A stretch of DNA of 18,960 nt. Origin: Oscillospiraceae bacterium. GTDB taxonomy: Bacteria; Bacillota; Clostridia; Oscillospirales; Ruminococcaceae. Position numbers and translations under genes: made by a program. This document shows positions 1-6,288 of the stretch, one piece after another; position 1 is the first letter of the stretch; every line of letters starts with the position of its first letter. The notes under the pieces are model-generated. The model ran no database searches and was not told the DNA's origin. It saw nothing but the letters and a program-made list of their open reading frames with translations. The stretch is from the NCBI GenBank assembly GCA_018380115.1, contig JAGZUF010000033.1, positions 1-18,960 of the forward strand, in the 5' to 3' direction.

Positions 1-34
1 GCGGCGCTGGGTGTTTTCGTTCTTTGGTTGACAT
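1..34 (-). CDS. 5' end of a leftward gene, cut by the window edge (unknown product)
   Basis: Only the first 11 codons are visible, reading M-S-T-K-E-R-K-H-P-A-P. The ATG at 34-32 lies nine bases after a GGAAAGGGG ribosome site (44-52). A second ATG at 41-39 is only two bases from the same site, so the inner ATG is preferred. A TATAAT box at 53-58 and a second upstream promoter point into it. The basic, proline-containing start would fit a cytoplasmic tail of a membrane protein or a nucleic-acid binding protein, but too little is present to name it. It is called from start-site and promoter signals, not from homology. Confidence 0.55.
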   Translation of the reverse strand, partial: MSTKERKHPAP

Positions 35-52
35 TTTTCATTACCCCTTTCC

Positions 53-81
53 ATTATACAGATTGTTTTTCTGTCCGGCAA
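53..81 (-). promoter_or_regulatory. Sigma-A type promoter TTGCCG-N17-TATAAT, proximal, for the gene at 1-34
   Basis: On the minus strand TTGCCG (81-76) and a perfect TATAAT (58-53) are separated by 17 bases. Transcription would begin near 46-47, leaving a leader of only about a dozen bases, with the ribosome site at or very near the RNA 5' end. Confidence 0.55.
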
Positions 82-137
82 ATCGGGTATGGGGGCAAGC
101 TTCAGCCTTTCTGTCCTGATCTCGATTTTCATTTTTC

Positions 138-184
138 AAGTCCTTTTCTTTGCTTATCATTCCATAAATCTTTCAGAAGGACTT
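138..184. repeat. Inverted repeat AAGTCCTT / AAGGACTT with 31-bp centre
   Basis: Eight-base arms at 138-145 and 177-184 are perfectly complementary. The repeat lies in the long leader between the two promoters that face the gene at 1-34. It could be a weak leader RNA hairpin or an operator. The long AT-rich loop makes a stable hairpin doubtful. Apart from this repeat and the two promoters, no gene is seen between 60 and 270. Confidence 0.35.
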
Positions 185-227
185 ACGCGATATCGTCATC
201 TCCCTTTCTCAATGTCAGGATGGAGAT

Positions 228-257
228 ATTATACAATACTGTGCGCAGGCATGGCAA
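228..257 (-). promoter_or_regulatory. Sigma-A type promoter TTGCCA-N18-TATAAT, distal, for the gene at 1-34
   Basis: On the minus strand TTGCCA (257-252) is followed after 18 bases by a perfect TATAAT (233-228). It lies just downstream of the tRNA terminator and faces the gene at 1-34, giving a predicted leader of about 185 bases. Confidence 0.5.
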
Positions 258-270
258 TGGAGCATTTTCA

Positions 271-312
271 TGTGTAAAAGAAAAGCCCCAGCAGGCGGAT
301 GCCTGCTGAGGC
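271..312 (-). terminator. Intrinsic terminator of the tRNA-Gln/tRNA-Pro unit
   Basis: A 12-bp stem (312-301 with 296-285, one G-T pair, loop of four) is followed on the minus strand by TTTTCTTTT. It starts two bases after the encoded CCA of tRNA-Pro and ends the tRNA transcript. Confidence 0.9.
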
Positions 313-313
313 G

Positions 314-389
314 TGGTCGGAGTATGGAGATTTGAACTCCAGGCCTCTTGGTCCCGAACCAAGCGCGCTACCATCTGCGCTATACCCCG
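314..389 (-). tRNA. tRNA-Pro (anticodon CGG), CCA encoded
   Basis: The minus strand folds as a full cloverleaf. The acceptor arms CGGGGTA (389-383) and TACTCCG (324-318) pair over seven positions with one G-T. The anticodon loop TTCGGGA (358-352) is flanked by CTTGG/CCAAG and reads CGG, decoding the proline codon CCG. The T-arm is TGGAG TTCAAAT CTCCA. The discriminator A (317) is followed by genomic CCA (316-314). It is the second gene of a two-tRNA unit with tRNA-Gln. Confidence 0.96.
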
Positions 390-393
390 AAAG

Positions 394-418
394 AAAACGG
401 CAGCGCCGAGGCTGCCGT
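394..418 (-). terminator. Hairpin between the two tRNA genes, terminator-like or processing site
   Basis: On the minus strand an 8-bp perfect stem (418-411 with 404-397, loop of six) is followed by TTTTCTTT. It lies three bases after the CCA of tRNA-Gln and five bases before the 5' end of tRNA-Pro. It could attenuate transcription or mark the cleavage point between the two tRNAs. Confidence 0.6.
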
Positions 419-420
419 CA

Positions 421-494
421 TGGTTGCGGAAGAAGGATTCGAACCCTCACAATACGAGTCAGAGTCGCAGGTGCTACCATTACACAATTCCGCA
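421..494 (-). tRNA. tRNA-Gln (anticodon CTG), CCA encoded
   Basis: The acceptor arms TGCGGAA (494-488) and TTCCGCA (431-425) pair perfectly; a U1-A72 pair is typical of glutamine tRNAs. The anticodon loop CTCTGAC (464-458) reads CTG, decoding CAG. The T-arm is GAGGG TTCGAAT CCTTC with one G-T pair. Discriminator A (424) precedes encoded CCA (423-421). It is the first gene after the consensus promoter at 519-547. Confidence 0.96.
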
Positions 495-518
495 TCGCCC
501 TCAATTGAGTGCTTTATT

Positions 519-547
519 ATTATACGAAGAAGGCCGCACGTTGTCAA
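519..547 (-). promoter_or_regulatory. Consensus promoter TTGACA-N17-TATAAT for the tRNA unit
   Basis: Both hexamers are perfect on the minus strand: TTGACA (547-542), a 17-base spacer and TATAAT (524-519). The predicted start near 511-512 gives a leader of about 17 bases before tRNA-Gln, as expected for a strong stable-RNA promoter. Confidence 0.92.
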
Positions 548-613
548 CCCCTTTTTTGTAAAATTTCCCGCCTTGAATATGCCCGGGCCGCAAAACCGCC
601 CCTCTCCTCATGC

Positions 614-642
614 TTGCATTTCCCCCTGCTTTCCGCTACAAT
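614..642 (+). promoter_or_regulatory. Promoter TTGCAT-N17-TACAAT for the ydbC/HD pair
   Basis: TTGCAT (614-619) and TACAAT (637-642) are spaced by 17 bases and face right. The predicted leader of about 75 bases (649-723) contains an imperfect GC-rich hairpin around 657-693 (GTGC-CCGCC arm against GGCGG-T-GCAC, with GGCC/GGCC inside) before the GAGGTG ribosome site at about 708-713. Confidence 0.7.
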
Positions 643-723
643 GGAAAAGCAGGCATTGTGCCCGCCGCAAGGCCAAAAAGGCCGGGCGGTGCACTGAATC
701 ATATTGTGAGGTGTAAGAGACAG

Positions 724-945
724 ATGGCAGAATTCAAGTACGAAATTACAGAGCGCATTGCAGTGCTTTCACAAAGCCCGAACGGCTGGGAGCGCCAGCT
801 GAATATGGTGAGCTGGAATGGCCGCGAACCCAAATATGACATCCGCGATTGGGCCCCTGATGGTAGCAAAATGGGCAAGGGCATCAGCCTTTCTCATGAT
901 GAGATCGCCATTTTGAAGGGCATTCTGGAAGAAATGGAAATTTGA
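724..945 (+). CDS. YdbC/PC4-like single-strand nucleic-acid binding protein
   Basis: This 73-residue protein has the size and pattern of the bacterial YdbC family (PC4/p15 coactivator-like fold), small dimeric proteins known to bind single-stranded DNA. It shows an N-terminal strand-rich half (FKYEITERIAVLS), a central W-x-R-x-L-N-M-V-S-W-N-G-R-x-P-K-Y-D-I-R-W core (about residues 22-43) and a C-terminal helix beginning S-x-D-E (57-72). The ATG at 724 is chosen because the conserved domain begins there and a GAGGTG site lies about ten bases upstream; longer readings of the frame add unsupported sequence. It shares a transcript with the HD-domain gene three bases downstream. The fold assignment is firm in pattern, but the cellular role of the family is not well established. 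Confidence 0.85.
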   Translation: MAEFKYEITERIAVLSQSPNGWERQLNMVSWNGREPKYDIRDWAPDGSKMGKGISLSHDEIAILKGILEEMEI

Positions 946-948
946 GTT

Positions 949-1536
949 ATGGATTATAAAGAAGAATTTTTGAGCATTTTCCGGGAAAATGTGACGCGCC
1001 CCGGCGCAGACAAGCTGCTGGAATGGCTTTGCAATACAGATTTTTTCACCGCCCCCGCTTCTACCCGTTTTCATGGCGCGTGTGAATGCGGCCTTGTGAT
1101 GCACAGCCTGAACGTATACCATGTACTGATGAAGCGGTATTTCGATGAAGTTGAGGACAATAAGGAGACGTTCACTCTTGTCTCGCTTCTGCACGACCTT
1201 TGCAAGGCCAATTATTATAAGCCCGGCTTTCGGAATGTGAAAAACGACGCCACCGGCCAGTGGGAGCGTGTGCCCACCTTCACCGTGCAGGATGCCTTCC
1301 CCTATGGGCACGGGGAAAAGAGCGTCTACCTCATTGAGCGTTTTGTGCGCCTGAAGCCGGCGGAAGCCGTGGCCATCCGCTGGCATATGGGCGGGTTCGA
1401 CGATGCGGTGCGCGGCGGAAGCTTTACCATTTCAAATGCGTATGACGAATACCCGCTTGCGGTAAAGCTGCATTTGGCAGACCTTGAGGCTACTTATCTT
1501 GTGGAAAAGGGCACCAGCAGTGTGAACAGGCGTTGA
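949..1536 (+). CDS. HD-domain metal-dependent phosphohydrolase
   Basis: This 195-residue protein carries the metal ligands of the HD superfamily in order: H52 in C-x-x-x-L-V-M-H-S-L, the H82-D83 pair in LLHDLCK, H121 in PYGHGE, H146 in RWHMG, and D178 in LHLADLEAT. The family hydrolyses phosphate esters in nucleotides or nucleic acids; the closest general resemblance is to the HD part of YhaM-type 3'-5' exonucleases and related stand-alone HD proteins of clostridia and phages. No nucleic-acid binding OB domain is attached. The ATG at 949 follows the upstream stop by three bases, so the two genes are probably translationally coupled. Pairing with a single-strand binding protein suggests a nucleic-acid or nucleotide substrate, which is inference. 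The gene ends before a bidirectional terminator. Confidence 0.85.
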   Translation: MDYKEEFLSIFRENVTRPGADKLLEWLCNTDFFTAPASTRFHGACECGLVMHSLNVYHVLMKRYFDEVEDNKETFTLVSLLHDLCKANYYKPGFRNVKNDATGQWERVPTFTVQDAFPYGHGEKSVYLIERFVRLKPAEAVAIRWHMGGFDDAVRGGSFTISNAYDEYPLAVKLHLADLEATYLVEKGTSSVNRR

Positions 1537-1618
1537 GCACAGGCCCGTAGCCACCGGCAGCGGCATTTTTGTTTGAAGTGCCGGGGCAGGTCTTTGCTTT
1601 GTATCGTGAAACAGTTAC

Positions 1619-1657
1619 AAAAACGCCGCTTCCCCTTTAGGGGAAGCGGCGTTTTTT
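1619..1657. terminator. Bidirectional intrinsic terminator between convergent HD gene and trx
   Basis: A perfect 12-bp GC-rich stem (1624-1635 with 1640-1651, loop TTTA) is flanked by A5 on the left and T6 on the right, so it works on both strands. It lies 82 bases after the HD gene stop and 10 bases after the thioredoxin stop. Positions 1537-1618 contain no other clear signal. Confidence 0.95.
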
Positions 1658-1667
1658 ATATCATTTT

Positions 1668-1973
1668 TCACAGGCCAAGCGCGGCAATCAGCTTATCTTT
1701 CGGCATCAGGCCCACGCTGCGGCTTTTTTCCACACCATCCAGCAGGCATACCACAGTAGGAATGCTCATCACGCCGAAGCGCTCGGCCAAGGCCTGCTCC
1801 TCGTCAATGTTCACCTTGCACACCTTTACATCCGGTTTGTCATTTGCCAGTTCCTCCAGAACAGGCGCCAGCATCCGGCAGGGGTTGCACCAGGGTGCCC
1901 AGAAATCTACGATGACAGGGCCAGCCACCTGTGTTTCCTTTTCAAAATTCGCGGCCGACAATTCAATCGACAT
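1668..1973 (-). CDS. trxA: Thioredoxin with variant WCNPC active site
   Basis: This 101-residue protein matches a complete thioredoxin fold: V-I-V-D-F-W-A-P-W-C-N-P-C-R (active site 28-32), the K-x-N-I-D-E segment, and the cis-proline loop S-I-P-T (Pro72). It should be a cytoplasmic dithiol-disulfide reductant. The usual active site is WCGPC; asparagine replaces glycine, which is expected to change redox potential or partner range. Two ATGs compete: one at 1979 is a single base after GGAG, while the one at 1973 is seven bases after it, so 1973 is chosen. The gene starts 24 bases after the divIVA stop with no promoter visible between, so it is likely the last gene of the divIVA transcript, closed by the terminator at 1619-1657. 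Confidence 0.93.
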   Translation of the reverse strand: MSIELSAANFEKETQVAGPVIVDFWAPWCNPCRMLAPVLEELANDKPDVKVCKVNIDEEQALAERFGVMSIPTVVCLLDGVEKSRSVGLMPKDKLIAALGL

Positions 1974-1997
1974 ATTCATTCTCCTTTTCCATACAGT

Positions 1998-3386
1998 TCA
2001 GCGCAGCAAATCTGCCAGCGTGTCCAGAAATGTGCGTTTTTTGCGTGCGTGTACAGGCCGGTAAGCAGCCGGCCGCTGGCCCGGCACGCGCTGCCCTGCC
2101 GGGCGCACACGCGCCGCCGGCCAAGCCTCCTGCACGGGCGCGGCCATCCTGCCGGACGCTGACGGCGCATCAGCCAGCTCCTCTGCCGGACGGGAAAGCG
2201 ACGGCACAGGGTCTGCCTCTACCGGCATGGCCTGTGCTTCTTCTATTTTAGACAACACATCAAAGAAGGGCTCCTCTGCCGCCCTGCCAGATGCGGCAAC
2301 CGCAGGCTGCTCAAAAATATCCGGCTGCTGCACACAGGGCGGTATATCCTGCGGCATGTCGCGTTCTTCTTTTCCGTCCTGCTCCATATCCTCAGGAAAT
2401 TCAGGCGGCTGCGGCACAGCCTGCTTTTCAGCCACAGGCTGCGGAAAAGCGGGCTTCACCTCTACAGCCGCACGTTCCGGCGGCTGGCCGGGGAACCCTT
2501 TCATTTTAGTGCCAAGCGCCTGCAAACCGCGCTCTGCATTTGACAAAGCCGCGGCAATGCCATCCGTGGCACGCTGCAAATCTCTGGCCGCCGCAACAAT
2601 TTTTTCATCCACGGCGGCAAGCTGTGCCTTCAACACCTTGACACTTGCGGCAATATCATCCGCCGAGCGCGCCACCATATCGCGCATCTGTGATTTCTCA
2701 CTGTGGGCCCGCGCCACAATCAGCTCTGCCTGCTCGTTGGCCTGCTCCATACGCACAGATGCCTTTGCCCCTGCATCCTGCAAAAGCTGTTCGGCATCTG
2801 TCTTTGCTTTTTCCAGTGTTTTCTGTGCCTGCGCATTAGCTTTTTGAGCCAGCTCTGCCGCACGGATCTGGGCAGACACCATTTCTTCCTTGGCGCGGCG
2901 GCTCTCCTGATCGGCACGAGCACGCTGCTGTGCAAGGGAATCTCTCACCTGCTGCAGCTGGGCCGCAATGCTGTCGTTCGACGTCAGAAGCTCGTCTCTT
3001 TCCTTTTGCAGCGCCGCCAGCTTCTTTTCCGCTTCCTCCAGCTTTGCATGCAGGCTGTTAATCTCTTCCCGCGTGCTGATAAGCTCTGCACGGAATGCCT
3101 GTGTTTCGGCCTGCGCCATATGCACGCGGCGGGCCTGTTCATCACGGGAAACAGTCAGGGCATTTTCACGCGCCGCACTCTCGCGCAGCATATTCTGCAC
3201 GCTCATAAGCTGGGCCTGCAGTTCTTCCGCATGCGCGCGCAGCTCTGCCTCCTGCTGTGCATACTGCTGGCTCAGGCTTTCCAGATAAGACAATACCTGT
3301 GCCCGGTGAAAGCCGAACATTTCCGTTTTGAAACCATTTTTTTGAATGGCCTCCATCTGCTGTTGCGTCAACAGGTGCTCGTCCAC
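1998..3386 (-). CDS. divIVA: DivIVA-like coiled-coil septum/pole protein
   Basis: This 462-residue protein starts with a DivIVA-type membrane-binding segment (residues 10-36, with G-F-K-x-x-x-F-G-F-H-R-A-Q-V-x-x-Y-L-E resembling E-F-x-x-x-x-R-G-Y-x-x-x-E-V-x-x-F-L-D). A very long coiled coil follows (about 38-295), then a proline- and acid-rich linker (300-445) and a basic end R-K-K-R-T-F-L-D-T-L-A-D-L-L-R. DivIVA proteins recognise curved membrane at septa and poles and recruit division or wall partners. The usual length is about 160-260 residues, so this is long. The start is taken as GTG 3386, seven bases after AGGAGGTG; TTG 3389 is the alternative. The position after ftsZ supports a division role. 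The N-terminal match is divergent, so the name is at family level. Confidence 0.82.
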   Translation of the reverse strand: MDEHLLTQQQMEAIQKNGFKTEMFGFHRAQVLSYLESLSQQYAQQEAELRAHAEELQAQLMSVQNMLRESAARENALTVSRDEQARRVHMAQAETQAFRAELISTREEINSLHAKLEEAEKKLAALQKERDELLTSNDSIAAQLQQVRDSLAQQRARADQESRRAKEEMVSAQIRAAELAQKANAQAQKTLEKAKTDAEQLLQDAGAKASVRMEQANEQAELIVARAHSEKSQMRDMVARSADDIAASVKVLKAQLAAVDEKIVAAARDLQRATDGIAAALSNAERGLQALGTKMKGFPGQPPERAAVEVKPAFPQPVAEKQAVPQPPEFPEDMEQDGKEERDMPQDIPPCVQQPDIFEQPAVAASGRAAEEPFFDVLSKIEEAQAMPVEADPVPSLSRPAEELADAPSASGRMAAPVQEAWPAARVRPAGQRVPGQRPAAYRPVHARKKRTFLDTLADLLR

Positions 3387-3425
3387 CAACGCGCACCTCC
3401 TTTGCCAAGAGAGTAAAAGCAAGGC

Positions 3426-3450
3426 AAAAAGCGGGGCGCATGGCCCCGCT
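3426..3450 (-). terminator. Intrinsic terminator after ftsZ
   Basis: On the minus strand an 8-bp stem (3450-3443 with 3437-3430, loop of five) is followed by TTTTTG. It lies eight bases after the ftsZ stop and upstream of divIVA. No clear promoter is seen between it and divIVA, so read-through into divIVA-trx is implied. Confidence 0.8.
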
Positions 3451-3458
3451 CAATGCGG

Positions 3459-4634
3459 TCAGTGCCGGTTATTCAACACAGTAAGGATATCGTCCAGATT
3501 AAATGCATCCTCGGGTTCCGGCGCGGGTGCCACCGGGGCCGGTGCTGCCACAGGTTCCGGCTGGGCAGGCACAGCAGGAGCAGCCTGCTGCACAGGTGCT
3601 TTTTCACTGGTAAAGGTATACTGCTGTGCCGTCTCATGGCCGGCAAGCGCCGCCACGGGCACATCCGCTGCATCTCCACCAGCCTCAAAGCCGGTGGCAA
3701 TCACGGTAATGCACATTTCATCTTTCATCGACTCATCGAAAGCAGCACCCCAGATAATATTGGCGTCCGGGTGGGCAGAATTGGTGATGAGCGTTGCAGC
3801 GCGTTCAACGTCATCCAGGCCGATATCGGGTGAAGAAGTGATATTGATAATAACACCGCGGGCGCCGGAGATGCTGGTTTCCAGCAGCGGGCTGGAGATA
3901 GCCGCATTGGCTGCATCCTCTGCTTTGTTCACGCCCTTGGCACGGCCCACACCCATATGAGCATAGCCCGCATCCTTCATAATGCTGCGTACATCGGCAA
4001 AATCCAGGTTGATAAATGCCGCAACGTTAATCAGGGCAGAAATGCTTTCCACGCCCTGGCGCAGAACATTATCGGCCGCCTCGAAGGCGTTCAGCAGGGT
4101 AATTTTCTCCTGGCTGATGAGCTTCAGGCGCTCGTTCGGGATGACAATCAGAGAATCCACCCGGTCAAGCAGGCCTTCAATACCTATCTCGGCAATATTC
4201 AGCTTGCGCTTGCCCTCAAAGGCGAAAGGTTTTGTGACGATGCCCACGGTAAGGATGCCAAGCTCTTTGGCCACCTCTGCCACTACCGGCGCGGCGCCCG
4301 TGCCGGTGCCGCCGCCCATGCCCGCCGTAATGAACGCCATCTGTGCGCCTTTCAGCGCGGCGGCTATCTCATCACGGCTTTCTTCCGCGCTGCGCTGGCC
4401 GATTTCAGGGTTAGCGCCCGCGCCGCGGCCCTTGGTAAGTTTGGCGCCAAGCTGCACCTTCTGCGTCGCCTTCGAGGCGTACAGGGCCTGCTGGTCCGTA
4501 TTCATGCTGATGAACTCTACGCCGCGCAGGCCGCTGGTGACCATTCGGTTCACTGCGTTTCCGCCGCCGCCACCAACACCCACCACTTTGATATTGGTGA
4601 TATTCTCATTTTCTACATCCAGGATGAAAGCCAC
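3459..4634 (-). CDS. ftsZ: Cell division protein FtsZ
   Basis: FtsZ is the tubulin-like GTPase that polymerises into the cytokinetic ring. The 391-residue product has the N-terminal nucleotide motif V-G-V-G-G-G-G-G-N-A-V-N-R-M (18-31), the G-G-G-T-G-T-G signature (107-113), T-K-P-F-x-F-E-G and the T7 loop N-L-D-F-A-D-V with D211 and D214. A Pro/Ala/Gln/Glu linker (about 340-376) leads to a C-terminal peptide D-D-I-L-T-V-L-N-N-R-H, a variant of the usual D-x-P-x-F-L-R-x-R peptide that binds membrane anchors. GTG 4634 is chosen because it is seven bases from AGGAGG and gives the standard start; a longer frame to 4709 lacks a ribosome site. It follows ftsQ across a 162-bp gap holding a likely promoter. 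No ftsA lies between them. Confidence 0.98.
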   Translation of the reverse strand: MAFILDVENENITNIKVVGVGGGGGNAVNRMVTSGLRGVEFISMNTDQQALYASKATQKVQLGAKLTKGRGAGANPEIGQRSAEESRDEIAAALKGAQMAFITAGMGGGTGTGAAPVVAEVAKELGILTVGIVTKPFAFEGKRKLNIAEIGIEGLLDRVDSLIVIPNERLKLISQEKITLLNAFEAADNVLRQGVESISALINVAAFINLDFADVRSIMKDAGYAHMGVGRAKGVNKAEDAANAAISSPLLETSISGARGVIINITSSPDIGLDDVERAATLITNSAHPDANIIWGAAFDESMKDEMCITVIATGFEAGGDAADVPVAALAGHETAQQYTFTSEKAPVQQAAPAVPAQPEPVAAPAPVAPAPEPEDAFNLDDILTVLNNRH

Positions 4635-4680
4635 AGGTACTCCTCCTAAAAGACAACTCGTGTAGTTTACATTATTTATA

Positions 4681-4709
4681 AGGATAGCAGATTTCACGCG
4701 CGATTTCAA
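4681..4709 (-). promoter_or_regulatory. Candidate promoter for ftsZ (TTGAAA-N17-TATCCT)
   Basis: On the minus strand TTGAAA (4709-4704) is followed after 17 bases by TATCCT (4686-4681) in the AT-rich gap between ftsQ and ftsZ. A TATAAA just downstream (4680-4675) could serve as an alternative -10. A separate ftsZ promoter is common in Gram-positive bacteria; the call is by motif only. Confidence 0.5.
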
Positions 4710-4796
4710 TAGTTTTCCGATTTTCTGTAAAGGCTTTCCCGTTTTCAGCCCATTTTTGCACCGTTTATATGTAAAGCATTTCGGCTTTCCCTGCAG

Positions 4797-6068
4797 TTAA
4801 ATGGCCCCTGCACGCCAAATCGCCTGTCCTTTTCCCTCCTGCGTGCGGTGGCTTACATCCAGCGTGCCTGTCTCATGCGCGCCAATCACAGTGCCTTCTT
4901 CCTCGCCAAGAAGAAGGCGCGCCGCCCAGCTGCATTTGTATTCGATATCATTCATGGTGCCAAATATGATTTTCACACGGCCTGCGTATACGGCGCTCAC
5001 TTCGGAAAGGCTCGTCACGTCCACCGCCGTCAGTTGGTCCAGCCCGGCCTGCTGTGCCTGCGCCTGCAGGGCCTGCAGGGCCGCCAACTTGTCTGCTTCT
5101 GCCACCTTTAAGGGCTGCCCCTCTACAGGCGCCGAAGCTTCCAGCCCTGTGACGGCGGCCACCTCCTGCGGCTGCTCAGCAGAAATGCGCAGCACCTTCA
5201 TGTCCTCGCTTACCACCGCCCAGCCGCCTTCATACGCCACAGCATAGGTCTCGTGTGCAGGCTGCACGCTGACCACAAGCGATGTGGGCAGCCTGCGCTT
5301 CACCTGCACTTCTCGCAGATAGGGCAGCGACGTGCTTAAGTTTTTTTCTGCCTGTTCCAAGTCAATGGAAAATAGCTGCGTGCCCATCTCCAGCCCAAGG
5401 GCTGCAGTGATTTGCTCCTCTGAGTACACCGTGGGCTCCTCTTCCGGCTGGCGCACCTCTACGCTGGAAAGCTTGAACAACACCTTCATGCTGAACACAG
5501 CGCCTGCGGCAAGCGCCGCGATGCACAGCATTCCGCCGATCAGAATGCCGCGCAGCCTTTTCTGCCGGGGTGTAAGCGCGCGTTTTTTCCGGCGCTTTTT
5601 CTTTGGAACAGGGCGGCCCTGCTGCGGCGCGGTGCGCCCCGCATTCTGGTCATATACAGGGGCATGCGGCTTGGGGCGCACGGACGGGGCAGCCTCCGCA
5701 TGCCAGGTGCGCTGGCGCACAGGCTGGCGCCGCGGTGCACTGGCGGCCGCCTGCCCGGCGCTGACAGGGCGCTGCGGCACGGCCTGCCCCCTGAAAGCTG
5801 CTTGCCTACGCGCCGGCGCCTGCGGGGCTGCCTCCGGTGCAGCCGCGGCGCGGCGGCCGGGCAGGTCATTCACAAACGGCGCCGCTGTCGGCTCTTTGCG
5901 CCGGGGCATGATGGGGGAAACGCCGCTGTAATCCACACGGGAAGGCGCCTTCCGCCGCTGGTGCGGCGGCGGATATTCCCCGCTGTACACAGGGCGCTGC
6001 GGCGTGCGCCTAGCCGTCTGTTCGTCCTGCGGATATACCGGCCGCTGGGGCCGTTTCTGCTGTGCCAT
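4797..6068 (-). CDS. ftsQ: Cell division protein FtsQ/DivIB
   Basis: This 423-residue protein has the topology of DivIB/FtsQ: a cytoplasmic tail, one membrane segment (about 174-196), a POTRA domain (about 200-271, beginning K-L-S-S-V-E-V and ending L-P-T-S-L-V-V-S-V) and an extracellular beta domain. It should join FtsL and DivIC to regulate septal wall synthesis. The tail is unusually long (about 172 residues) and very rich in Arg, Pro, Ala and Gln, with repeated Q-R-P-V-Y at 8-12 and 24-28 and a strongly basic K-K-K-R-R-K-K-R stretch just before the membrane. ATG 6068 is chosen, seven bases after GGAGG; GTG 6074 is too close. It lies between murA and ftsZ as in many Gram-positive dcw clusters. 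Confidence 0.93.
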   Translation of the reverse strand: MAQQKRPQRPVYPQDEQTARRTPQRPVYSGEYPPPHQRRKAPSRVDYSGVSPIMPRRKEPTAAPFVNDLPGRRAAAAPEAAPQAPARRQAAFRGQAVPQRPVSAGQAAASAPRRQPVRQRTWHAEAAPSVRPKPHAPVYDQNAGRTAPQQGRPVPKKKRRKKRALTPRQKRLRGILIGGMLCIAALAAGAVFSMKVLFKLSSVEVRQPEEEPTVYSEEQITAALGLEMGTQLFSIDLEQAEKNLSTSLPYLREVQVKRRLPTSLVVSVQPAHETYAVAYEGGWAVVSEDMKVLRISAEQPQEVAAVTGLEASAPVEGQPLKVAEADKLAALQALQAQAQQAGLDQLTAVDVTSLSEVSAVYAGRVKIIFGTMNDIEYKCSWAARLLLGEEEGTVIGAHETGTLDVSHRTQEGKGQAIWRAGAI

Positions 6069-6170
6069 GCGCACACCTCCTTTCCTTACGCGCCAAATCT
6101 ATTCCGCTTTTCCCCTGTCTGTGTCAGGCGGAGGGAGGCCGCCATCACCGGGACAGAAAGCAACTGCTTC

Positions 6171-6226
6171 AAATTCAAAAAGCCCGCCAGCTTAAACATG
6201 AGCATTGTGGCTGGAAAAGGGCGGGC
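6171..6226 (-). terminator. Probable terminator after murA
   Basis: On the minus strand GCCCGCC (6226-6220) pairs with GGCGGGC (6188-6182) over a 31-base loop, followed by TTTTT then GAATTT. The long loop lowers confidence. It lies in the 220-bp gap between murA and ftsQ. The rest of that gap (6075-6170) has only a small GGCGG/CCGCC hairpin near 6128-6144, and no convincing promoter. Confidence 0.55.
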
Positions 6227-6288
6227 ATTCATGCGGCCAAAAGGCCAAAGACATCCGGATATGCTCTTAATAATTTTCCCTGTTTTCC

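Noticed and set aside
28..57. TTGACA at 28-33 as a rightward -35 box
   Set aside because: The matching -10 is poor (CATTAT at 18 bases) and no rightward gene follows; the same bases encode the start of the leftward partial gene.
28..309. Rightward 93-codon frame at the left edge
   Set aside because: It runs through the tRNA terminator hairpin, has no ribosome site and has a composition unlike a protein; the DNA is better explained by leftward promoters.
348..716. Rightward frames across the tRNA genes
   Set aside because: They are antisense to two tRNAs with perfect cloverleaves and cannot be independent genes.
769..1386. Leftward 205-codon frame opposite ydbC and the HD gene
   Set aside because: It is an antisense shadow of two genes with clear family motifs and has no ribosome site.
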